From Clostridiales bacterium CCNA10 (lineage in GTDB: Bacteria > Bacillota > Clostridia > Oscillospirales > Oscillospiraceae), in assembly GCA_003573975.1 (NCBI GenBank), contig AP018533.1, positions 2,418,001 through 2,482,000 of the forward strand: a stretch of DNA of 64,000 bases, read 5' to 3'. A model generated the notes under the pieces. The model was not told the DNA's origin and did not search any database. It saw only the letters and a program-made list of their open reading frames with translations. A program made the translations under genes and the position numbers. Position 1 is the stretch's first letter; each line of letters opens with the position of its first letter. Below, piece by piece: positions 1 to 6,840 of this stretch.

Positions 1-1041
1 CACATAGCGGATCAGCTCAAACAGCCGGCCCACCCGCTGGCCCGTCAGGGCGGAGATGAACACGATGGGGGCATAGGTCATATAGGACAGGTCCCGCATC
101 ACATCCTGGCGCATCTTGTCCATGGTCTTGCCATCCTTCTCGATGGAGTCCCACTTGTTGACCACGATGATGCAGGCCTTGCCCGCCTCGTGGGCCAGGC
201 CGGCCACCTTGGTGTCCTGCTCGGTGACCCCCTCCTGGGCGTCGATGAGGATGAGGCACACGTCGCTGCGCTCGATGGCCATGGTGGAACGGAGGACGGA
301 GAACTTCTCGATCCGGTCGTCCACCTTGGACTTCTTCCGCATCCCGGCGGTGTCGATGAAACAGAATTTGCCCTGCTCGTTCTCATAGTAGCTGTCGATG
401 GCGTCCCGGGTTGTGCCCGCCACGTTGGAGACGATGACCCGCTCCTCCCCCAAAATGCGGTTGATGAGGGAGGATTTCCCCACGTTGGGCTTGCCGATGA
501 CCGCCACCTTGATGACGTCATCGTCCTCCTCCTCTTCCTCCTCGGGGGGGAAGTAGGCAAAGCAGGCATCCAGCAGGTCGCCGGTGCCGTGTCCATGGAC
601 GGCGGAGACGGCGATGGGGTCCCCCAGGCCCAGGTTGTAGAACTCATAGATGTCCGGATTCTCCCGGCCGGTCTGGTCGGCCTTGTTCACCGCCAGCACC
701 ACCGGCTTGCCGGAGCGCAGGAGCATATTGGCCACCTCCTGGTCGGAGGCGGTCATGCCGGTCTTGATGTCGCACACAAAGACGATCACGGTGGCGGTGG
801 AAATGGCGATCTCCGCCTGCTCCCGCATAAAGGCCAGGATCTGGTCGTCGGTGCCCGGCTCGATGCCGCCGGTGTCCACGATGTCGAACACCCGGTTGCG
901 CCACTCACAGGGGGCGTAGATGCGGTCCCGGGTGACGCCGGGGGTGTCCTCCACGATGGACAGCCGCCGGCCGCACAGCTTATTGAAGAGCATGGACTTG
1001 CCCACATTGGGCCGGCCCACGATGGCAACTAATGGTTTCAT
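1..1041 (-). CDS. der: Ribosome biogenesis GTPase Der (EngA), 3' part beyond window
   Basis: Double-GTPase that binds the 50S subunit during its maturation. The frame opens with [16 protein letters not shown], the G1 loop of the first G domain, followed by DTGG (G3) and NKAD (G4). An acidic linker rich in Glu and Asp leads to the second G domain with [17 protein letters not shown] and NKWD. Two tandem Era-like G domains in this order are diagnostic. The KH-like C-terminal domain lies beyond position 1, so the gene is partial only because of the window. It follows the DUF512 gene on the same strand with a gap of about 55 bases, so the two are probably co-transcribed. Confidence 0.95.
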   Translation of the reverse strand, partial: MKPLVAIVGRPNVGKSMLFNKLCGRRLSIVEDTPGVTRDRIYAPCEWRNRVFDIVDTGGIEPGTDDQILAFMREQAEIAISTATVIVFVCDIKTGMTASDQEVANMLLRSGKPVVLAVNKADQTGRENPDIYEFYNLGLGDPIAVSAVHGHGTGDLLDACFAYFPPEEEEEEDDDVIKVAVIGKPNVGKSSLINRILGEERVIVSNVAGTTRDAIDSYYENEQGKFCFIDTAGMRKKSKVDDRIEKFSVLRSTMAIERSDVCLILIDAQEGVTEQDTKVAGLAHEAGKACIIVVNKWDSIEKDGKTMDKMRQDVMRDLSYMTYAPIVFISALTGQRVGRLFELIRYV

Positions 1042-1096
1042 AGCGTTTCCTCCTGTATTTCAAAGGGGAGCAGAGGCGGCGGACCGCCCGCTCCGG

Positions 1097-2470
1097 TCAG
1101 CGGTACTGAAAATATTCGGTCTCCTCCCGCAGCTGGACCTGCTCCGGAGGCGGGACCTCCAGGCCGCACACCGCGTCCAGCAGCTCAAAGCCGTCCTGGG
1201 CCACCGGGATCACCGGCACTCCCAGCTCCCGCTCCACATCGTCCAGCGAGACGTCGTCCAAAAAGACCCGCTCCCCGGCCCGGAGCATATTGGCCGGGAT
1301 CAGCAGCCGCTGTCCCAGCTCCCGGCCACGCAGCTGGGCGATCAGGTCGCCGCCGGTGACCAGCCCGGCCACGGTGATGGTGTGGCCGAAAAAGTCGTTG
1401 CGGATGGGGTACACCGTCCCCCGGATGGCCCCGCACTTCTCCCGGGCCCGGGCCACAAGCTGCTCCAGGAATGGAGCGGCGGACACCCCAGTAGCGATGG
1501 CAAAGGGGGTGGCGCCCTCCATCTCCTCCGGCTCCATCAGGTCCAGCCCCCGGGCAAACTCCCGTGACAGCAGGGTGAGCATCCCCACCCCGTTGTCCAG
1601 CTGAGTAAATTCCTCAAAATATTCCTCCGGGGGCAGTTCCCGCCCCGCCAGCAGATAGAACTCGTCGGAGCACCAAACCAGCCGGGTCCCGGTGCGCGCC
1701 CGGTGCGCCTCGGCAAAGGTCTCCACCTGACGGATGAGGTCGTCGGCCTCCTCCCGGGTGTACGGGCGCAGTGGGTACAGCCCCTCCCGGAACTTGGTCA
1801 CGCCCACGGGGACCACCGATACGCTGTTCACCGACGGATACAGCTCCGCCAGATCCCGAAGCGTCTTGTCCAGGGCCGGTCCGTCGTTGACTTCGGGGCA
1901 GGAGACGATCTGGCAGTTCATGGTGATGTGGTTCCGGGCAAAGCGCTCCATGATGTCGATGGACTCCCCCGCCCGCCGGTTTTTCAGCATCCGGCACCGC
2001 AGCTCCCTGTCTGTGGTGTGGACGGACACATTGATGGGGGAAATGCGCAGGTCGATGATCCGCTGGACCTCCCGCTGGGAGAGGTTGGTCAGGGTGAGGT
2101 AATTCCCCATGAGAAAGCTGAGCCGCGCGTCGTCATCCTTGAAATACAGGCTCTTCCGCATCCCCTTGGGCATCTGGTCCACAAAGCAGAAAATGCAGTT
2201 GTTGGCGCAGGAGCGGGCACGGTCCATGAGATAGGTCTCAAACTCCAGGCCCAGGTCCTCCCCCTCCTCCTTGCGGATATGCACAGCGCGGCGGCTGCCG
2301 TCCGGCTCTTGGAGCGTCAGGGTCAGCCGCGGATCATAGGTGTAAAATTTATAGTCCAGCACGTCCACCACCGGCTTGCCGTTGACCTCCAGCAGTGTCT
2401 CGCCCGGCCGGATGCCCGCCCTGCTGGCGGGACTGCGGGGATCTACGGTTCGGATCACAGTCCGGCTCAT
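1097..2470 (-). CDS. DUF512 family radical SAM protein with N-terminal PDZ-like domain
   Basis: The 457-residue product begins with a PDZ-like segment (about residues 1-70, with SPASRAGIRPGE and LLEVNG) and continues into a radical-SAM-type region with the cysteine cluster CANNCIFCFVDQ, followed by a DUF512 C-terminal half. The family is widespread in clostridia and usually lies beside der, as here; its reaction is not known. I chose the ATG at 2470 because GGAGAGGAGGCGGAGGG lies just upstream; the frame stays open farther upstream but runs through the promoter region. Length fits the family (roughly 440-460 residues). Confidence in the family is high; the substrate is unknown. Confidence 0.9.
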   Translation of the reverse strand: MSRTVIRTVDPRSPASRAGIRPGETLLEVNGKPVVDVLDYKFYTYDPRLTLTLQEPDGSRRAVHIRKEEGEDLGLEFETYLMDRARSCANNCIFCFVDQMPKGMRKSLYFKDDDARLSFLMGNYLTLTNLSQREVQRIIDLRISPINVSVHTTDRELRCRMLKNRRAGESIDIMERFARNHITMNCQIVSCPEVNDGPALDKTLRDLAELYPSVNSVSVVPVGVTKFREGLYPLRPYTREEADDLIRQVETFAEAHRARTGTRLVWCSDEFYLLAGRELPPEEYFEEFTQLDNGVGMLTLLSREFARGLDLMEPEEMEGATPFAIATGVSAAPFLEQLVARAREKCGAIRGTVYPIRNDFFGHTITVAGLVTGGDLIAQLRGRELGQRLLIPANMLRAGERVFLDDVSLDDVERELGVPVIPVAQDGFELLDAVCGLEVPPPEQVQLREETEYFQYR

Positions 2471-2533
2471 CCCTCCGCCTCCTCTCCAGGGGGCACTGTA
2501 CCCGCACCGCCCCCATCTTACATGGTTTCTTTT

Positions 2534-2562
2534 ATTGTACAATAGCCTTTCCCGGATTTCAA
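2534..2562 (-). promoter_or_regulatory. Promoter for the DUF512-der unit
   Basis: On the minus strand TTGAAA, 17 bases, TACAAT, about 65 bases before the DUF512 start. It is divergent from the gtr promoter and supports the start at 2470, because an earlier start would lie upstream of this promoter. Confidence 0.65.
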
Positions 2563-2623
2563 GCCAAAATCCGGTTCCTTTTCCCTCTCCAGCCCCACTC
2601 CGGCGGCTGTCCGCCGGTTTTAC

Positions 2624-2652
2624 TTGCAAATACGGTGGAAATAGCCTACAAT
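2624..2652 (+). promoter_or_regulatory. Promoter for the gtr operon
   Basis: TTGCAA, 17-base spacer, TACAAT, ending about 67 bases before the first gtr gene. Confidence 0.65.
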
Positions 2653-2719
2653 AGCAGGAGATCTTGATGTCCGCGCCGCATCCCGCGGCGCTGTTCACAC
2701 TGCTTAGGAGGTCCCCTGT

Positions 2720-4324
2720 ATGCCCCTTGACCGCATCGCCGCCCGCCTGCGCCATCGGATCCCGGCCACCGCTTGGGCCGCGTTCCTGTCCTGCTTTCTG
2801 TCGGGCTATCTCATCCATCTCTTCGCCTTTACCAATCTGATCCCCAACTCAGACGGCCTCAGCCGGGTGTTCGACCCCCAGCAGATGACCGTGTCCGGCC
2901 GGTGGTTCCTGCACTACGCCTCCGCCCTCAACAGCTTCACCCAGATGCCGGCCCTCATCGGCTTTCTGTCCATTGTGTTCCTCTCCCTGGCGGCGGCGGC
3001 GGCCGTCCTGACCCTGGGGCTGCACAGCCGCACCCTGTCCGCCCTGGCCGGCGTGCTCATGGCCGCCTTCCCCTGTCTGGGGTACACCTTCCTCTATATG
3101 TTCACCGCCTCCGCCTATTGCCTGGCCATCCTGCTGGCGGTGCTGTCAGTCTGGCTGGCGCAGAAGGGCGGCTGGCCCCGCAGCCTTGCGGCCTGCCTCC
3201 TTCTGGCCCTGTCCATGGGGATCTATCAGGCCTACGCCGCGGTGGCCGTCTCCCTGTCCGTGCTGGCGGTACTCCGGGCGTGCCTGGACCACCGGGCCGG
3301 CTGGAAGGACACCCTGCGTCTGGGCCTGCGCCTGATGGGCGTGCTGGCCGCCGGGGCCGCCCTGTACTACGGCCTGCTCCAGCTGTTTCTCTCCGTCAAG
3401 GGGCTGGAGCTGCTCAGCTATCTTGGCATGAGCCAGGCCGGCGGCGGCTATCCCGTTGCCCAGCTGCCCCGGCTGATCCTCTCCGCCTATAAGCAGGTCC
3501 TGGTGTTCTTCTTCCTGCCCGGCTCCTCCAGTCCCTTCACCACCCCGGTGCTGGTGCTGCTGGATCTGCTGGCTCTGGCCCTGGGCGCGCTGTTCTGCTT
3601 CACCGCCCTTACCCGCCGCTCCCTGTGGAAGCAGCCCTGGCGGCCTGTGGGCGGGCTGGTCATGGTGGCCCTCCTCCCTCTGGCGGCGGGCTTTGCCCAG
3701 GTCATCGCCCCCTTCTCCGACGCCACCCCCATTATGAAATACGCCTATGTCTCCATCTATCTGGCGGTGGTGCTGGCCGCCGATCTAGGCCTGAGCCTCC
3801 TCCCCCGCCCCCGTGGGACCGCGGCCGGCTCCTGGGCGGTGGCGGGCTGTCTGGTCTGTCTGTGCCTCTATGGGGCCAACATCAACAACCTGCTCTACAC
3901 CGCCTCCGCCCAGGCCCACCGGGCCACCCTCAGCTACGCCACCCGCCTGCTCTCCCGCATTGAGAGCTGCCCCGGCTACACCAGTGAGGAGGAGGTTGTC
4001 ATCATCGGCTCCTTCCCCACCGACCGGATCTACGCCTCTATTGAGAGTTACGCCCTGGTGGACCATTACAGCGTCCCCATGGACACCGTGGCCCCGCTGA
4101 ACAAGCACATCTACTACTATCTCAACGACTGGCTCAACGTCCCTCTGGAGGAGCCTGACGAGGAGACCATGAAGTCCGTCTCCCAGTCCGCCGCCTTCCG
4201 CAGGATGCCCCTCTACCCCGCCGACGGCAGCGTGCAGCGCATCGACGACCGGATCGTGGTCAAAATCCAGAAGGAGTACACCCCCAAGAGCGGCTATGAG
4301 CTGGCATACGAAAACAGGAGCTGA
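2720..4324 (+). CDS. GtrII-like polytopic membrane glucosyltransferase
   Basis: A 534-residue integral membrane protein with about ten or more hydrophobic segments in the first 400 residues and a soluble C-terminal tail. Length, topology and the setting directly before gtrB and gtrA match the Glucos_trans_II family, whose members take a lipid-linked glucosyl unit on the outer face of the membrane and attach it to a surface glycan. The start has a strong site (TTAGGAGG) eight bases upstream. No cytoplasmic GT fold is seen, as expected for a GT-C enzyme. In this Gram-positive setting the acceptor could be a wall teichoic polymer, a capsule or an S-layer glycan; the sequence does not say which. 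Confidence 0.75.
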   Translation: MPLDRIAARLRHRIPATAWAAFLSCFLSGYLIHLFAFTNLIPNSDGLSRVFDPQQMTVSGRWFLHYASALNSFTQMPALIGFLSIVFLSLAAAAAVLTLGLHSRTLSALAGVLMAAFPCLGYTFLYMFTASAYCLAILLAVLSVWLAQKGGWPRSLAACLLLALSMGIYQAYAAVAVSLSVLAVLRACLDHRAGWKDTLRLGLRLMGVLAAGAALYYGLLQLFLSVKGLELLSYLGMSQAGGGYPVAQLPRLILSAYKQVLVFFFLPGSSSPFTTPVLVLLDLLALALGALFCFTALTRRSLWKQPWRPVGGLVMVALLPLAAGFAQVIAPFSDATPIMKYAYVSIYLAVVLAADLGLSLLPRPRGTAAGSWAVAGCLVCLCLYGANINNLLYTASAQAHRATLSYATRLLSRIESCPGYTSEEEVVIIGSFPTDRIYASIESYALVDHYSVPMDTVAPLNKHIYYYLNDWLNVPLEEPDEETMKSVSQSAAFRRMPLYPADGSVQRIDDRIVVKIQKEYTPKSGYELAYENRS

Positions 4325-4328
4325 TCCA

Positions 4329-5285
4329 ATGGAAGCTGTGACCCCCCGCACCGGACTGCTGTCCGTGGTGCTTCCCGCCTATAATGAGGAGGAGTCCGTC
4401 CCCCTGGCCGCCCGGACCATCGGCGGCCTGCTGGCAGAGGCGGACATCCCCTATGAGCTGCTCTTTGTCAACGACGGCTCCCGGGACCACACCTGGCTGG
4501 CCATCCAGAAGGCCGCCGAACAGGATCCCCGGGTGCGCGGCATCCGCTTCTCCCGGAACTTCGGCAAAGAGGCCGCCATCTTCGCCGGACTGGCCCAGGC
4601 CCGGGGGGCGTGCTGCGTGGTGCTGGACTGTGACCTCCAGCATCCGCCAGAGAAGATTTTGGAGATGTACCGCCTTTGGCAGGATGGCTGGCAGGTGGTG
4701 GAGGGCGTCAAGATCAGCCGCGGCCGGGAAAATCCCGTCCACACCTTTGCCGCCCGGACCTTCTACCGCTTTCTCAGCGGGGCCACCCGCATCGATATGT
4801 CCCGCGCCTCTGACTTCAAGCTGCTGGACCGCCGGGCGGTGGATGTGCTCATTGCCATGCGGGAGAAAAACGCCTTTTTCCGTGCCCTGTCCTCCTGGAT
4901 CGGCTTTGATGCCGCCCAGGTGGAATTTGAAGTACAGCCCCGGGCCGCCGGCTCCTCCAAGTGGTCCATCCGCAGCCTCACCCGCTATGCCATTACCAAC
5001 CTGGCCTCCTTCTCCACCGCCCCGCTCCAGCTGGTCACCTTCCTGGGGGTTCTGGTCTTTCTCTCCTCCCTGGTGCTGGGGACCCACTCCCTGTGGCAGA
5101 AGCTGAACGGGCAGGCCCTGGAGGGCTTCACCACGGTGATCCTCCTGCTGCTCCTCATCGGCAGCGTGCTGATGATCTGTCTGGGCATCATCGGCTACTA
5201 CATCGCCAAGATCTATGAGGAGATCAAGGACCGGCCCCGGTACATCGTGGCCGACGAGTGCGGAGGCCTCCGGGATGAGGAATAA
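4329..5285 (+). CDS. gtrB: GtrB-like undecaprenyl-phosphate glucosyltransferase
   Basis: Family 2 glycosyltransferase of 318 residues. It opens with LLSVVLPAYNEEESVP, has a D-x-D-like CDLQHPPE motif near residue 100, and ends in two membrane spans (residues about 230-300), the classic GtrB/DPM1-like layout. It would transfer glucose from UDP-glucose to undecaprenyl phosphate at the cytoplasmic face. The ATG at 4329 is preferred over an in-frame upstream start inside the previous gene because AGGAG ends eight bases before it. It follows the GtrII gene by four bases and overlaps gtrA by 11, so the three are translated together. Confidence 0.88.
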   Translation: MEAVTPRTGLLSVVLPAYNEEESVPLAARTIGGLLAEADIPYELLFVNDGSRDHTWLAIQKAAEQDPRVRGIRFSRNFGKEAAIFAGLAQARGACCVVLDCDLQHPPEKILEMYRLWQDGWQVVEGVKISRGRENPVHTFAARTFYRFLSGATRIDMSRASDFKLLDRRAVDVLIAMREKNAFFRALSSWIGFDAAQVEFEVQPRAAGSSKWSIRSLTRYAITNLASFSTAPLQLVTFLGVLVFLSSLVLGTHSLWQKLNGQALEGFTTVILLLLLIGSVLMICLGIIGYYIAKIYEEIKDRPRYIVADECGGLRDEE

Positions 5286-5715
5286 ACTCAAACAGCTTCT
5301 GGACCCCACCCTCTTCCGCTTTTTGCTGGTGGGGGTGGTCAACACCGCCGTGGGCTATGGGATCATGTTCGGCCTGTACAATCTGGCCGGGCTCCACACC
5401 TGGGGGGACCTGGGCTATTGGATCTCCTCCGCGGCCAACTATTTGGTGGGCAGTGTGGTCAGCTTCTTTCTCAACAAGCGCTTCACCTTCCGCAATCAGG
5501 AGCGCGGAGCCGGCGTGGTGCTCCGCTTCGCGGTGAACATCACCGTATGCTGGGCCCTGGCCTACGGTCTGGCCAAGCCGTTCACGGTCTGGCTGCTGTC
5601 CGGAACCGGGTGGAGTCCACAGCTCCAGGGCAACCTGTCCATGCTGGCGGGCTCCGGCCTGTTCGTTCTGCTCAACTACTTCGGCCAACGCTTTTTCGCC
5701 TTCCGCAGCCGGTAG
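5275..5715 (+). CDS. gtrA: GtrA-like flippase
   Basis: A 146-residue protein with four membrane spans and the GtrA hallmarks FLLVGVVNTAVGYG near the N terminus and FFLNKRFTF in the middle. GtrA proteins are thought to flip the undecaprenyl-phosphate-linked sugar to the outer leaflet, where the GtrII-type enzyme uses it. The ATG at 5275 has GGAGG eight bases upstream and overlaps the end of gtrB. It is the last gene of the operon, followed directly by an intrinsic terminator. Confidence 0.88.
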   Translation: MRNKLKQLLDPTLFRFLLVGVVNTAVGYGIMFGLYNLAGLHTWGDLGYWISSAANYLVGSVVSFFLNKRFTFRNQERGAGVVLRFAVNITVCWALAYGLAKPFTVWLLSGTGWSPQLQGNLSMLAGSGLFVLLNYFGQRFFAFRSR

Positions 5716-5721
5716 ATCAAG

Positions 5722-5764
5722 CATCCAAAGAGAGCCCGCCTTCGGCTCCCTTTGGATGTTTTTT
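5722..5764 (+). terminator. Intrinsic terminator of the gtr operon
   Basis: Fifteen-base stem (5722-5736 with 5744-5758, one G-U pair) with a short loop and a run of T at 5759-5764. Confidence 0.85.
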
Positions 5765-5944
5765 GAATCCGGCACTTTTCCCCGCCAGATGGGCGTTTTT
5801 TCTCTCTTTGCAACCGCTGGTTGTCAAATTGTATCCCACTTTTGGTTGCGCCGCAGGCCCTTTTTTGCTATCCTTCTCCCTGCGAAAGGGGCACGGTCCG
5901 GCTCCGGTGTGCCCCCGCGCAGATGCAAACAGGAGGTCTTTCCC

Positions 5945-6715
5945 ATGGGATTTCAACAGCGGCTCTATGAGCTGAGAAAGCAGTCCGGTCTGAGCCAGGA
6001 GGGGCTTGCCAGTCTGCTGGGCGTCACCCGCCAGGCCGTCCAGAAATGGGAGTCCGGCTCCTCCCGGCCCGACATGGACAACCTGGCCGCCCTGGCCCGG
6101 TACTTCAATGTGAGCCTGGACTATCTGGTGACCGGCCAGGAGCGCACCGCACCGCCTCCGGCGGCCACGACCATCATCCACAACCACTACTCCCGCTGGC
6201 ACTATGAGTACAAGAGCAGCCGCACCCTGTTCGGCCTCCCCCTGATCCACATCCGGCTGGGGGAGCGGGGACTCTGCACCGCCCGGGGGATCATAGCCAT
6301 TGGGAACTGCGCCGTGGGGGCCCTCTCCATCGGCGGCTTCTCCTTCGGCCTGGTCAGCGTGGGTGGGCTGTCCCTGGGCCTGCTGTTCTCCCTGGGGGGA
6401 TGGGCTGTGGGCGCGCTCGCCATCGGCGGGCTCGCCCTGGGCCTGCTGGCCTTCGGCGGGGTGGCGGCCGGATTCTTCTCCCTGGGCGGCTGCGCCTTTG
6501 GCGTGTATGCGGCCGGAGGAGCTGCCGCCGCCTCAAAGATCGCCATCGGAGGAGCGGCCTCCGCCCCTCTGGCCATCGGGCAGATGGCGGAAGGGGCCCT
6601 CACCTTCGGTCTGGGTGCTGACCCGGCGGCGGTGGCCGCGGCCATCCGGCAAGCGGCTGACCGTGTGCCCCGGGTTTTCCAGGAGCTCCTGATCTTCCTG
6701 GCCCGCCACTGGTGA
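5945..6715 (+). CDS. XRE-family regulator with glycine-rich decapeptide-repeat tail
   Basis: Residues 4-60 are a Cro/C1-type helix-turn-helix (LSQEGLASLLGVTRQAVQKW). After a linker with HNHYSRWHYEYK, residues 115-195 consist of eight near-perfect ten-residue repeats of the form G-phi-phi-[AS]-phi-G-G-phi-[AS]-phi, one of them with a single inserted residue, then a short alpha-helical end. The repeat block has no charged residue and could be a membrane-embedded or solenoid domain. I know of similar glycine repeats in uncharacterised Firmicute proteins but of no assigned function. The start at 5945 is set by AGGAGG eight bases upstream. A weak promoter (TTGCGC, 17 bases, TATCCT) lies at 5846-5874. 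Confidence 0.8.
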   Translation: MGFQQRLYELRKQSGLSQEGLASLLGVTRQAVQKWESGSSRPDMDNLAALARYFNVSLDYLVTGQERTAPPPAATTIIHNHYSRWHYEYKSSRTLFGLPLIHIRLGERGLCTARGIIAIGNCAVGALSIGGFSFGLVSVGGLSLGLLFSLGGWAVGALAIGGLALGLLAFGGVAAGFFSLGGCAFGVYAAGGAAAASKIAIGGAASAPLAIGQMAEGALTFGLGADPAAVAAAIRQAADRVPRVFQELLIFLARHW

Positions 6716-6760
6716 GCCGGAAGGGCGGGGGGCAGCAGGTCCTCACTCACAAACGCAGAA

Positions 6761-6798
6761 GCGCCCCGCCGGTCCGAATGGACCGGCGGGGCGCACTT
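6761..6798. terminator. Bidirectional hairpin between convergent genes
   Basis: Fourteen-base perfect GC-rich stem (6761-6774 with 6781-6794) with a six-base loop between the XRE gene and the convergent SLH gene. T runs on both sides are weak. Confidence 0.6.
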
Positions 6799-6840
6799 TT
6801 CACTTTGCACTGTCCCCGCGAGGGGCAGAGGGCGTTTGAT

